Origin: a bacterium
GTDB taxonomy: Bacteria; Acidobacteriota; Thermoanaerobaculia; Multivoradales; J023
Length of the DNA: 35,471 nt
Direction of reading: 5' to 3'
NCBI GenBank assembly: GCA_024226315.1
Contig: JAAELT010000229.1
Span: 1 to 35,471 of the forward strand
In this document: positions 16,029 to 24,340 of the stretch, piece after piece
Layout of the letters: every line of letters starts with the position of its first letter
Numbering within the stretch: position 1 is the first letter of the stretch
The notes under the pieces: model-generated
Database searches by the model: none
What the model was told of the DNA's origin: nothing
The model's input: the letters and a program-made list of their open reading frames with translations, nothing else
Program-made: the position numbers and the translations under genes

Positions 16029-17564
16029 ATGCCACGACGCACGATCCTGTTGCTGATCCACCTGTCCACCGCGGCCCTGGCCACGCTCTGCCTGCTTCTC
16101 CTGCCTGCCGGCGCCGAAGAGCCGGCGGAGCCACCCGAGGTGCGCTGGAACGACACGTCCAGGGACGTCTACATCGACGGCGAGCTCGACCCGGCGACGG
16201 TGGTGCTGGCCGTCGATCGGGACCAGGGGATCGGCTCGCACCTGGCACTGCTGAGCGAGCGGTTGGAGAAAATCTACGTGGTCGATCTGGAATCGCTCGA
16301 CGTCGGTGCGCTCCCCCGCTCGGAGCTCGCCTGGACAGACTCGGGCGCCACCTCTTCGGGAACCTCGCAGCCGGAGCCGGCCGGGCGGGCCACGAAGGTA
16401 CCCGACCGGCGGTCGACGCACTACCTGGTGAGCGCCGACGACCACACGCTGTTGATCTCGCCACACCAGGGCCCCACCGGGCCGATCCCGGCCGAGGAGC
16501 TGTTCGCGGCCGCTCCCGCCTGGCAGAGGCGGATGGCGGCCTACCAGCCGGACGCCGATGCGGTAGCTGCGCTGGCGGCCCACGAGCAGGACGCCCAGAT
16601 CACGGTGGCGCTCGGCACCTGGTGCGGCGACAGCCGGAACTACGTGCCGAAGCTGCTGCGCTCGCTCGAGCTGGCGGCGAACCCGCGGCTGCAGGTCGAT
16701 CTGGTGGCGATCCATCGCGGCTTCGGCGAGCCGGCGGACGTGGTCCTCGGGCAGAGCATCACCAACGTGCCGACGGTAATCGTTAGCCGCGGCGGCGAGG
16801 AGATCGGTAGGATCGTCGAGACGCCGGCCGCCGAAACGGTCGAGGCGGACCTGGCGGCGATCCTCGGCGGCACGCCCGAAGCGCATCCGGGGCGCTGGAG
16901 CCGCGAGGCCGAGATCGCGCGTGGGCGCTATGTCTACCGCGACGCCGAGCAGCGAGAGGTGGGCAGCGAGAGCTGGGAGCTCTACGGCAGCGAGGGCGGC
17001 GGCCGCCTGCTGCACTGCACGCTCGAGCGTGACGGCCAGGAAGTCGACGTCTGGCACCGCCGTGACGCCGACGGCGCCTCGGAGTTCGCCGAGCTCACCC
17101 GCCGCCGGGGCGCTGAGCTGTCGCGCACCCGCATCTGGATCGACGGCGGCAGTCTACGCTCGCTGACTCGCGGCAACGCCACCGGCATCGTCGAGCAGCA
17201 CCTGGAGGTGCCCGTTGACACTGGGCTACTGCTGCCCTGCGCCGCGGAGGCGGGCTACGAGTGGATTCGCGTTGAGCAGGAGCCTGGCGTCACGGAGTCC
17301 AACGTCACCGGTTTCACGGTGGCGGCGGATCAGCCGGCATCGGGCAGAGTCTCGCAGCTGACCGTCAGCTCGGACGGCCGCGAGTTCGTCACCACCCCCG
17401 CCGGCCAATTCCTGGCAGAACGGCTCGCTCACCAGCTCGACGTCGACCACGGAAACGTCGAGGCGCGCTGGTGGCTCGACAGCAAACTGGGCGTTCCGAT
17501 CCGTGGACGCCTCGAGGGGCAAGGCGAGGTAACGCTCGAGGAGCTGACGCTGGCGGGCGACTGA
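16029..17564 (+). CDS. Exported thioredoxin-fold protein with single-Cys WCGDS site
   Basis: The 511-residue protein has a signal peptide (residues about 1-29). Residues about 175-285 form a thioredoxin-like domain: strand ITVALGT, then W198-C199-G200-D201-S202, then the cis-proline NVPTV (P248). Only the first Cys of CxxC remains, so it cannot be a normal dithiol oxidoreductase. A thiol-dependent binding or monothiol role is possible. The flanking regions (residues 30-170 and 285-511) are beta-rich and not recognisable. The gene lies between the propeller and PQQ-type genes, all exported; no operon link is clear. Confidence 0.65.
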   Translation: MPRRTILLLIHLSTAALATLCLLLLPAGAEEPAEPPEVRWNDTSRDVYIDGELDPATVVLAVDRDQGIGSHLALLSERLEKIYVVDLESLDVGALPRSELAWTDSGATSSGTSQPEPAGRATKVPDRRSTHYLVSADDHTLLISPHQGPTGPIPAEELFAAAPAWQRRMAAYQPDADAVAALAAHEQDAQITVALGTWCGDSRNYVPKLLRSLELAANPRLQVDLVAIHRGFGEPADVVLGQSITNVPTVIVSRGGEEIGRIVETPAAETVEADLAAILGGTPEAHPGRWSREAEIARGRYVYRDAEQREVGSESWELYGSEGGGRLLHCTLERDGQEVDVWHRRDADGASEFAELTRRRGAELSRTRIWIDGGSLRSLTRGNATGIVEQHLEVPVDTGLLLPCAAEAGYEWIRVEQEPGVTESNVTGFTVAADQPASGRVSQLTVSSDGREFVTTPAGQFLAERLAHQLDVDHGNVEARWWLDSKLGVPIRGRLEGQGEVTLEELTLAGD

Positions 17565-17594
17565 CGCCCACCAACAGATCGAAACGGCTCGACG

Positions 17595-18032
17595 CTACGG
17601 GTCGAAGGGCCGCTCGAAGAAGTAGCCGACCGTCTCCTCGCCCTTGCGGATCGTGCCGGCGAGCACCGCGTAGAGATCGCCGTCCGGCTCGGCTGGGAAC
17701 ACCGCGCTGTCGACGCCGCTGTCGCCGGTCGCGCCCTGGCCGGCCTTCGGGCTGATCAGCTCTGTGGTGGTCGAGCCGGCATAGGTGTGGACGACCATGT
17801 GGTCCTTCTTCAGCACGAACGAGGCGGTCACCGAGGTGACGGCGTCCTTCTCGTCGGCGGGCGCGACCATGTAGTGGATCGAGACGTTCTCGTTCGGAAT
17901 CACCACCACCTGCCATTCGGCGTTGACGTTGCCGTCGCGCTCGCTGTTGTCGGGGGCCTGCCCGTCGCCAGGCTCTCCAGGCACCGTTTCTTCGGCGGAG
18001 GCTTCTTCCGTCGCGGTCTCTTCGTCGCTCAT
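17595..18032 (-). CDS. Hypothetical small acidic protein
   Basis: This is 145 residues with no signal peptide. Residues 1-38 are disordered and Glu/Ala/Thr-rich (MSDEETATEEASAEETVPGE). The rest is a beta-rich domain (WQVVVIPNENVSIHYMVAP ... AVTSVTASFVLKKDHMVVH). GAGAGGA precedes the ATG at 18032. I do not recognise the family. It is divergent from the first PQQ-type dehydrogenase gene, with a shared upstream region of about 170 bases. Confidence 0.65.
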   Translation of the reverse strand: MSDEETATEEASAEETVPGEPGDGQAPDNSERDGNVNAEWQVVVIPNENVSIHYMVAPADEKDAVTSVTASFVLKKDHMVVHTYAGSTTTELISPKAGQGATGDSGVDSAVFPAEPDGDLYAVLAGTIRKGEETVGYFFERPFDP

Positions 18033-18204
18033 GCTGTGTCCTCTCGGGCTCTGGTTGGATAATCTGACTCGGTCGAGGCTGCAAAGAGATGGGATTGTGC
18101 CACAACGGCGGATCCCGGAGAAGACGATTGTCTCCTCACGCAGACGCCGCTCGGAGATGGCGATATCATCCGCGAGCCACCACCGCTCTGCCAAGAGGTA
18201 CCCC

Positions 18205-19476
18205 ATGAGACACGACTTCGCTCCGTTCCACGGTCTTCTCTCGCTCGGCCTGAGCCTGGCCACGCTGGTCGGCGCTTCGGCCTCGGCGCACGCGGAAAGG
18301 CCGGCCACGAGAGGTCTGGCGACGAAAGGGCTGGCAGACCTCGCTTTGGTGGAGGTCACCAGCGGCCTCACCGACTTGACTTCGATCACCCACGCCGGCG
18401 ACGAGCGCCTGTTCCTGACCGACAAGGCGGGCTTCGTCCGCATCTGGGACGGTGATTCGCTGCTGCCCACGCCGTTCCTCGACATCAGCGCACTGACCAG
18501 CTTCAGCCTCGAGCAGGGGCTGCTGAGCGTCGCCTTCCATCCCGACTACGCGAGCAACGGCTACTTCTTCGTCTACTACTCCGACAACGCCACGGACCCG
18601 GTGATCGCGCGCTACGAGGTGACGGCCGGCAACCCGGATCTGGCGGACCCGGCGAGCGGCGTGACGCTGATGAACCCACCGCACTTCGGTGGCCACTACG
18701 GCGGCCAGCTGCAGTTCGGCCCGGACGGCTATCTCTATTTCGCCATCGGTGACGGCGGCCAGCAGCAGGACCCCGACTGCCGCGCCCAGACGCCGGGCCT
18801 GCTGCAGGGCAAGATGCTGCGCATCGACGTGGATCAGAATGTCGACACCCCGCCGCACTACGGCATTCCGGGCGACAACCCCTTCGTAGGTGGCGGCGAC
18901 CCGGCCGACGAGGTGTGGGCGATCGGCTTTCGCAACCCCTGGCGCTTCTCTTTCGACCGGCTCACCGGCGACCTCTTCATCTCCGACGTCGGCCAGTTCG
19001 AGCGAGAGGAAGTCAGCTTTCAGGCCACCGGCAGCACGGGGGGCGAGAACTACGGCTGGAAGATCATGGAAGGCACGTTCTGTTTCGATCCCGATCCGAT
19101 CGACGTCGACTGCCCGGTGGCCACGCCCTCTTGCTTCGACCCGTCCTTCACCGATCCGATCATCGAATACGACCACGACTCCGGGGACTGCTCGATCACC
19201 GGCGGCTACATCTACCGCGGAACCCGCAACCCGGAGCTCCAGGGCAGCTACGTCTACGGCGACTGGTGCACCGGCAAGCTGTGGGCGGCGTCCGATAGCG
19301 GCGGCGGCAACTGGACGAGCGAGCCGCTCACCGTCTCGCTACCCGCGATCACCACCTGGGGCGAAGGTGTCGACGGCGAGATCTACCTGACGAACGGCAG
19401 CACCCTCTACCACCTGTCGAACCCGGCGAGTATCTTCTCCGACGGCTTCGAGTCGGGCGACACTTCGGCCTGGTAA
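18205..19476 (+). CDS. Secreted PQQ-type sugar dehydrogenase (GSDH family), DGFE-tagged
   Basis: The 423-residue protein has a signal peptide (to about AHA-30). It then forms a glucose/sorbosone-dehydrogenase six-blade propeller, with family hallmarks GLLSVAFHPDYASNGYFFV, LQFGPDGYLYFAIGDGG, GKMLRIDVDQ and EVWAIGFRNPWRFSFDRLTG. Members oxidise aldose sugars in the periplasm using PQQ, though for most the sugar is unknown. The last residues are IFSDGFESGDTSAW, a tag shared with two other proteins in the window. AAGAGG lies 5 bases before the ATG. A related protein is at 24341-25783. Confidence 0.88.
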   Translation: MRHDFAPFHGLLSLGLSLATLVGASASAHAERPATRGLATKGLADLALVEVTSGLTDLTSITHAGDERLFLTDKAGFVRIWDGDSLLPTPFLDISALTSFSLEQGLLSVAFHPDYASNGYFFVYYSDNATDPVIARYEVTAGNPDLADPASGVTLMNPPHFGGHYGGQLQFGPDGYLYFAIGDGGQQQDPDCRAQTPGLLQGKMLRIDVDQNVDTPPHYGIPGDNPFVGGGDPADEVWAIGFRNPWRFSFDRLTGDLFISDVGQFEREEVSFQATGSTGGENYGWKIMEGTFCFDPDPIDVDCPVATPSCFDPSFTDPIIEYDHDSGDCSITGGYIYRGTRNPELQGSYVYGDWCTGKLWAASDSGGGNWTSEPLTVSLPAITTWGEGVDGEIYLTNGSTLYHLSNPASIFSDGFESGDTSAW

Positions 19477-19505
19477 AGACGGTCGATCCGCGAAGGAGGT
19501 CACAC

Positions 19506-20330
19506 GTGGCAGTCAAACCAACGCGCAGAACCGTGCTGGCCGCGACTTCGACGGCCGCCGTCGGCAGCCTGCTTCTCGGCCCGGCGCGGGCCTCGGACGC
19601 CCCAACGCCCGAGGACGGCGCGATCCACGCCGGCTACCCGACGCAGGAATCGTCCGCGGCGAAGGAAGTCGTGGGCGCGGCCCATGCCAACATCGAACGC
19701 GTGGAGGAGCTGGTCACCGCGCGCCCGGAGCTGGCCAAGGCGAGCTGGGACTGGGGCTTCGGCGACTGGGAGTCGGCCCTCGGCGCGGCCTCGCACATGG
19801 GCCGGCGCGACATCGCCGATCTGCTGATCGAGAACGGCGCCCGGCCGACCATCTTCTACGCCGCCATGACCGGCAACCTCGAAGCGGTGAAGGCCTTCAT
19901 CACCGCCTTCCCCGGCATCCAGAGTCTGCACGGTCCCCACGGCATCACCCTCATGGGCCACGCCAAAGCCGGCAAGGAGGCGGCGGAGCCGGTGGTGCGC
20001 TATCTGGAGAAGGTCGGCTACGCCGACATGAAGTACACCGACGTGCCGCTCGAGGAGGGGCAGCACCAGAGCTACGTCGGCACCTATGCCTTCGGCGACG
20101 GCGACGACGAGCGCTTCGAGATCGAGGTGCCCCGGCGCGGCCAGCTCGCCATCCGCCGCGGTGAGGGATTCGGCCGCACGCTCTTTCACCAGGGCGAGCA
20201 CGAGTTCCACCCGGCGGGAGCTCCCACCGCGCGGGTCCGCTTCGCCATGGCCGACGGCCGGGCGTCGTCGTTCGAGATCCACAACCCGCAGCGGATCCTG
20301 ACAGCGAGGCGGATCGTGACGGGCGTCTAG
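19506..20330 (+). CDS. Tat-exported ankyrin-repeat protein
   Basis: The 274-residue protein starts at GTG with GGAGG upstream. Its N-terminus TRRTVLAATSTAAVGSLLLG is a twin-arginine signal. Residues about 55-135 hold ankyrin-like helices (ALGAASHMGRRDIADLLIEN, FYAAMTGNLEAVKAFI). The rest is a beta-rich domain with EGQHQSYVGTYAFGDG. Start is 30 bases after the PQQ-type gene, so co-transcription is likely. Tat export implies folding, possibly with a cofactor, before secretion. The ligand is unknown. Confidence 0.75.
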   Translation: MAVKPTRRTVLAATSTAAVGSLLLGPARASDAPTPEDGAIHAGYPTQESSAAKEVVGAAHANIERVEELVTARPELAKASWDWGFGDWESALGAASHMGRRDIADLLIENGARPTIFYAAMTGNLEAVKAFITAFPGIQSLHGPHGITLMGHAKAGKEAAEPVVRYLEKVGYADMKYTDVPLEEGQHQSYVGTYAFGDGDDERFEIEVPRRGQLAIRRGEGFGRTLFHQGEHEFHPAGAPTARVRFAMADGRASSFEIHNPQRILTARRIVTGV

Positions 20331-20352
20331 TAAACGCGCTGGCTCGGGCGCC

Positions 20353-20961
20353 TCACCCTCCAGGGGCTCCCTGGTCGCGCTCGACTGCCGCGTAGGTGGC
20401 GTGGAACAGCGCCTGGTCGACGATCCAGACGTCTTCCGGATAGGCCACGTCGCGGTCCTCGTAGTTCTTGACCGCGAAGTCCCCGGGCTTACCGGAGAGA
20501 GTGCCCCAGGTGGCCTCCACGGTGAAGGCGTGATCGACCTGCGCCGCCATCACCCCGGTTGAGTCAGGATTCGGCGTGTAGAGACGCCAGCCCTCCTCGT
20601 CGACGGTCTCGGTAACCTGGTACTTGGACAGCAGCCGCTCTTCTTTCTGCGGCCACATGTCCCCCGCTTCTCCACGGCAGATGTAGTCGCCGGCGCTGAC
20701 CGTTTCCTCGCCCTCGATGGTGGTCAGGGTCTGATCCTCCTCGGCCTGGCGGGCCCAGATGGGGCGGGTCTTCTTGGCGTGGAACCAGGATTCCGCGGCG
20801 CCCAACTCGTCGAGCAGGGTCTGGTTCGGCGACGCGGAGGCGGCCGGCGCGGGCGGGGCCGCCTCGTGGTCCGGAGCCGCCTGCTCGGCCGGCGCCCCGC
20901 AGCCCGCGAGAGCCAGGAACCCTGCCAAGACCAGAACACAGAATACTCCTCGATATCTCAT
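20353..20961 (-). CDS. Lipoprotein with two PGDY-like domains
   Basis: This is a 202-residue lipoprotein (LALAG-C21). After an Ala/Pro linker there are two related domains. The first is WARQAEEDQTLTTIEGEET with AGDYICRG and WPQKEERLLSKY. The second is MAAQVDHAFTVEATWGTLSG with GDFAVKN and WIVDQALFHATY. The order mixed strand, [AG]-G-D-[YF], then an aromatic-acidic stretch ending in Y, is that of a small domain often seen in phage and bacterial proteins, of unknown role. Its start codon overlaps the stop of the upstream membrane gene (ATGA), so the two are translationally coupled. Confidence 0.7.
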   Translation of the reverse strand: MRYRGVFCVLVLAGFLALAGCGAPAEQAAPDHEAAPPAPAASASPNQTLLDELGAAESWFHAKKTRPIWARQAEEDQTLTTIEGEETVSAGDYICRGEAGDMWPQKEERLLSKYQVTETVDEEGWRLYTPNPDSTGVMAAQVDHAFTVEATWGTLSGKPGDFAVKNYEDRDVAYPEDVWIVDQALFHATYAAVERDQGAPGG

Positions 20962-21227
20962 GATTGCTGCTTCTTCCGATCTTCATTTACGGGGGATGCA
21001 GGACTGCGGGTCATCCTCTCCATCAGCTCTGTGCTCCTGCGGGTGTTGAGCTCGATCGCCAGCAGGCACTGACTCCCCAGGGCCAAGCCGACGAAGATGA
21101 AACCGACCACTGCCACCCGACCGGTGACAAACAATGGGATGAGGATGTCCCTGGCGTGGACGTCGTCCTTGGTCACCGCCTCGTAGCCGCCGTAGGCGAG
21201 GACGTAGATCAACATGATCGCCGCCAC
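20958..21227 (-). CDS. Small membrane protein, shortened copy of 22095-22499 protein
   Basis: The 89-residue protein starts at GTG. It has two membrane segments (about 1-14 and 35-55) and the same core as the 22095 protein: AAIMLIY, GGYE and CLLAIELNTR are shared in order. The 22095 protein has about 35 further N-terminal residues with one more helix; here that region is replaced by unrelated text after a G9 run (21258-21266). It overlaps the next gene by four bases. Function is unknown; the pairing with secreted and lipid-anchored neighbours suggests an envelope role. Confidence 0.6.
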   Translation of the reverse strand: MAAIMLIYVLAYGGYEAVTKDDVHARDILIPLFVTGRVAVVGFIFVGLALGSQCLLAIELNTRRSTELMERMTRSPASPVNEDRKKQQS

Positions 21228-21298
21228 TGCCCCGAACCGGTGCCAGACGCCTCTTCTGGGGGGGGGCCGAAGAACGGCCGCCAGCCCTTCCGGGCCCC

Positions 21299-21784
21299 TC
21301 AGATGAAACAGTTACAGGAACCGTTCACGCAGGTCCCTGGCCCGCATTCTGAACCGCAGGGGTTGGTGCAACTCCTGTTCTCAATACATTTCGAAGCGGG
21401 AGGCGGGCATGGGCAGGGCGGACAATGGTCTTCGTTCCAACCGCAGGTCGCCCAACCATGTTCCCCCGGGCAGCTGCTGTCTGCGAAATCACAGGGACCG
21501 ACGCTGGACGAGCAGCTAGCCGTGGAGCCGTCCCAGCAGTCCGCTGTGGCACTGCAGCTGCCCGCCAGGAAGACAGGGTCGTCGCTAGGGAGCTCGATTT
21601 CGGCGGCCTCGGGCACAGCGACTTCAGCCTCCGCCGAGACGGCGGCGTCCTCGGGCACAGCGACTTCCGCTTGCGCCGAGACGGCGGCGTCCACTTCCGC
21701 GTGGTCTGTGACTTCCGGGCTCTCTCCTGCGAATGCCACAGAGGAGAGGAGCAGCAAGCCGATGGCGATGGCGAGTTTCTTCAC
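21299..21784 (-). CDS. Secreted Cys-rich protein (16 cysteines)
   Basis: The 161-residue protein starts at GTG, with AAAGGAGGT at good spacing, and has a signal peptide (MKKLAIAIGLLLLSSVAFA). Residues about 30-62 carry two copies of a 14-residue repeat (AAVSAEAEVAVPE). The C-terminal half has 16 Cys (77, 83, 91, 98, 105, 114, 121, 124, 126, 133, 139, 143, 147, 152, 157, 159). It contains CSATADCWDGSTASC, like a small Cys-rich pattern I have seen in other bacterial secreted proteins. It is probably disulfide-linked after export, or metal-binding. The frame extends upstream to 21826, but the good ribosome site decides the start. Confidence 0.75.
   Translation of the reverse strand: MKKLAIAIGLLLLSSVAFAGESPEVTDHAEVDAAVSAQAEVAVPEDAAVSAEAEVAVPEAAEIELPSDDPVFLAGSCSATADCWDGSTASCSSSVGPCDFADSSCPGEHGWATCGWNEDHCPPCPCPPPASKCIENRSCTNPCGSECGPGTCVNGSCNCFI
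21607..21690 (-). repeat. Two 42-bp direct repeats inside the Cys-rich gene
   Basis: Units 21607-21648 and 21649-21690 are near-identical and in frame, encoding the repeated Ala/Glu/Val stretch. A third unit is only partly present (21691 on). The unit size equals that of the unrelated 42-bp array at 9543. Confidence 0.85.
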
Positions 21785-21797
21785 GGGAGTACCTCCT

Positions 21798-21878
21798 TTA
21801 CGGTTGGTGAGATTCCTTCGAGACACTCAAATTCGCAGCTCGGAAACGGACTGTTGCGGTGGGATCGCAGGGGATCAT
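21798..21878 (-). CDS. Possible 26-aa leader ORF
   Basis: ATG at 21878 follows AAGGAGG, though at a long spacing of about 13 bases. The TAA stop overlaps the AAAGGAGGT of the Cys-rich gene, the same layout as the 7108-7221 ORF. The peptide has no family. It may be chance. Confidence 0.25.
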   Translation of the reverse strand: MIPCDPTATVRFRAANLSVSKESHQP

Positions 21879-21912
21879 GAGATGCTCTACACCTCCTTGA
21901 GAGGATTCATAA

Positions 21913-21942
21913 ACTCTAGCAGAATTCTCTGCCGGAAGACAA
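21913..21942 (-). promoter_or_regulatory. Promoter of the Cys-rich gene operon
   Basis: On the minus strand TTGTCT (21937-21942), an 18-base spacer and TAGAGT (21913-21918) with TGC before it give a promoter with an extended -10. It lies about 130 bases upstream of the GTG at 21784. The surrounding 22094-21785 stretch (310 bases) holds no other gene. Confidence 0.45.
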
Positions 21943-22094
21943 CACCTAGAGTTGACCAGAAACCGCCAACTAGGGATTCGATACTCCGCACGGGACGGTC
22001 AGACGGAGCCTCGAAGTACCCATCGACGTCGTAACGTCGCTCGCTGGCGGGCGATCGCGCGGATCGAGTGATGGCTCAGGCTGCGGTCGCCCTT

Positions 22095-22499
22095 TCAATC
22101 CGAGTCGAAGGATTCTTCGAGTCGCCGATCGAAGCTCTCTGAGACCGGCTGGCTCTCGACCTGAGTCCCCCGCGAATTGCGAACCAGGAGCTCGGCGGCT
22201 GTTCGGGTATTGAGCTCGATCGCCAGCAGACACCGACTCACCAATGCGACGGCGAGCAACGAGAGGCCGACCAGAGCCACCGGACCAGCGAGGAGAGTCA
22301 ATTCGACCAGGTGTCTCGGATTGAAGACTCCCCGAGCTACCAGCTCATAGCCTCCGAATGCCGCGAAGTAGATCAGCATGATCGCGGCCACCCCAATCAG
22401 GATCCAGCCTGCCAAGAGCAGGAACTTGCTGAGCTTGAACAATGCCCGCAGATTGTTCGAGAACCCCGCGCCGTATCTCAAATGTGACCCATCGACCAC
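22095..22499 (-). CDS. Small membrane protein, paralogue of 20958-21227 product
   Basis: The 134-residue protein starts at GTG with GGAGGTG upstream. It has about three membrane segments (roughly 27-50 running on to ...MLIYFAAFGG, and 68-92) and a polar C-terminal tail. It shares AAIMLIY, GGYE and CLLAIELNTR with the smaller protein. It sits 22 bases after the cyclase gene, so it is likely in the same operon. Family unknown. Confidence 0.65.
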   Translation of the reverse strand: MVDGSHLRYGAGFSNNLRALFKLSKFLLLAGWILIGVAAIMLIYFAAFGGYELVARGVFNPRHLVELTLLAGPVALVGLSLLAVALVSRCLLAIELNTRTAAELLVRNSRGTQVESQPVSESFDRRLEESFDSD

Positions 22500-22521
22500 G
22501 ATGCACCTCCGTCCGACTGAG

Positions 22522-24213
22522 TCAGCCTTCCCGGAACGCCACGAACCGACCCCAGCACGACGCCAGCTCCATGCCCCGCTGGATGAAGGCTCCGACGTAG
22601 TAGCGGCCGCTCGGCGCCCGCTCCATGTCCTTGCCCAGGTTCTCGGCGTGGACGATGCCCTTGGGGAACAGGTTGAGGTGCATGTCCTGGTAGTACTTGT
22701 CGAGCGGGAACACTTCGTCCCAGTCCTCGCCGTACTGCTCGATCAGCTTCTGGTTGGCCTCGGCGAAGGTCTTGGGGTGCATGGTCCGCTGGATGGTGTT
22801 CATCGGGTGCTCCATGGCCACGCAGTCGATGCCCAGCCACTTGATCTTGCGCTTCACGCACCAGTCGGAGAAATCCGGCGACGGGCCGGGGTGCTTGATC
22901 ATGTAGCGGAACTCGTCAGAGTCCGGGCTGTTCCAGCCGTAGCGGTGCCAGCCGGTCTTGATCAGCAGGATGTCGCCGTCGCGCAGGTCGACGCGCTGCT
23001 CGATCATCTCGGGCGAGTAGACGCTGCAATCGCTGACGGTGTCCGAGATGTCGACGATCACACCCGGCCCGTGCCAGTAGTCGAGCGGCACCTCGCCGAT
23101 GGTGCGGCCGGCCGCCCAGAAGTGCTTCTCGCCGTCCATGTGGGTAGCCAGGTGGAAGCTCGCCTTGCAGTGGGCGTTGTTGCGGCCGAGGCCGAAGTCG
23201 AGGCCGCCGACGCGCTTGGTGTACTTGATCGCCAGCGGCTCGTAGTTGGCCCACTGCGGCGTCTGGACGCTGAAGGGCAAGGTGAGATCGAGCATCTCGA
23301 CCTCGTTCATGGCCGCGGAGAAGTCGGCGTCCGAAGTCGCGCCGGCATCGCTGGGCCCGGCGTCGCCCGGCTGGAGCGCCACCACCCGGCTCCAGGCGGA
23401 GTCCACCTCCATGAACGGGATCGCCCCGACCAGGAACCAGGCGCGCTGATTGGCCAGGGCCTCGATCTCGCCGCCCAGGGCCTCGGCCAGCAGCAGCCCT
23501 GACCTGGGCATGGTGACATGGGTGAGATGTTGGTACTCCTCGGGCGGGAACATCTCCTCCCAGCTCATGCCGTAGGTGTCCTGCAGCCACGACTCGGCCT
23601 TGTCGAACTCCCGCGCGTGCATGAAGCGGACGTTGGTGTTCATCGGGTGCTCGGCGCAGCCGCAGTCGACACCCACCAGCTTGAGCTCCATCTCGAGCGC
23701 CCAGGGAAAGAAGTCCGCCGACGGCCCCGGGTGACGCACGTAGTAGCCGAACTCCTTGTTCTCGACGCCGCCCTGGGCGTCGGGGTTGGCGACGTCGGGC
23801 TGGTCCCAGGCATGGCGGTGGTAGCCGGTATTGACGATCAAGATGTCGCCCTTCTTGACCTCGACCCGCTCGGTGATCATCTCCGGGGTGTAGAAGCCGT
23901 AGTCGCACACCGCATCGGAGACGTCGACGACCACGCCCTCGCCACTGATCTCGCCGAGACCGATGTCGGCGATGGCACGGGAGCCGGAATGGAAGGCACG
24001 CGGTCCCACCAGGTGGCAGCCGGTGTTGTTGCTCCATTCGATCAGCTGGCCGTTGGCGCCCTGGCCGCCGCCGTAGGAGCCGGTGAGCCGCTTGAAGAAA
24101 TGGACCTGGAGCGGCATTTCGCCGGGCCAGGGCGGGGTGAACACGGAGAGGGGCTGGGTCAGATCGTACCAACGGGCGCCTGAGAGCAGAGAGATCACGT
24201 CGTCGCGATTCAT
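22522..24213 (-). CDS. Double cyclase-family protein, N-half active site degraded
   Basis: The 563-residue protein is two cyclase/kynurenine-formamidase-like domains in tandem (about 14-280 and 303-560). Family members are normally single domains of 210-260 residues. The metal signature HxGTHxDxxxHF is intact in the second half (H354, H358, D360, H364). In the first half it reads N63, H67, V69, A73, so three of four positions are lost. Both halves keep the downstream GD-I-L-I/L frame and HPGPS. Such enzymes hydrolyse N-formyl or cyclic amides with a metal. Here the N-half may be structural. AGGAG precedes the ATG. Confidence 0.88.
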   Translation of the reverse strand: MNRDDVISLLSGARWYDLTQPLSVFTPPWPGEMPLQVHFFKRLTGSYGGGQGANGQLIEWSNNTGCHLVGPRAFHSGSRAIADIGLGEISGEGVVVDVSDAVCDYGFYTPEMITERVEVKKGDILIVNTGYHRHAWDQPDVANPDAQGGVENKEFGYYVRHPGPSADFFPWALEMELKLVGVDCGCAEHPMNTNVRFMHAREFDKAESWLQDTYGMSWEEMFPPEEYQHLTHVTMPRSGLLLAEALGGEIEALANQRAWFLVGAIPFMEVDSAWSRVVALQPGDAGPSDAGATSDADFSAAMNEVEMLDLTLPFSVQTPQWANYEPLAIKYTKRVGGLDFGLGRNNAHCKASFHLATHMDGEKHFWAAGRTIGEVPLDYWHGPGVIVDISDTVSDCSVYSPEMIEQRVDLRDGDILLIKTGWHRYGWNSPDSDEFRYMIKHPGPSPDFSDWCVKRKIKWLGIDCVAMEHPMNTIQRTMHPKTFAEANQKLIEQYGEDWDEVFPLDKYYQDMHLNLFPKGIVHAENLGKDMERAPSGRYYVGAFIQRGMELASCWGRFVAFREG

Positions 24214-24340
24214 GGATGGCTCCTGAAGCTCGGTTGAGGTCGGGGACGAATCGAAGCTCCTCTATCTTAGCCAACCACGGAGTATTGCGTTCCTCCCCGC
24301 ATGGATTAGACTGCGGCCTCCACAGAGAGAGGAGTCAACC
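24214..24340. promoter_or_regulatory. Divergent promoter spacer
   Basis: This stretch separates the cyclase gene (minus) and the second PQQ-type gene (plus). GAGGAG precedes the ATG at 24341. No clear -35/-10 pair is seen on either strand. Confidence 0.4.
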
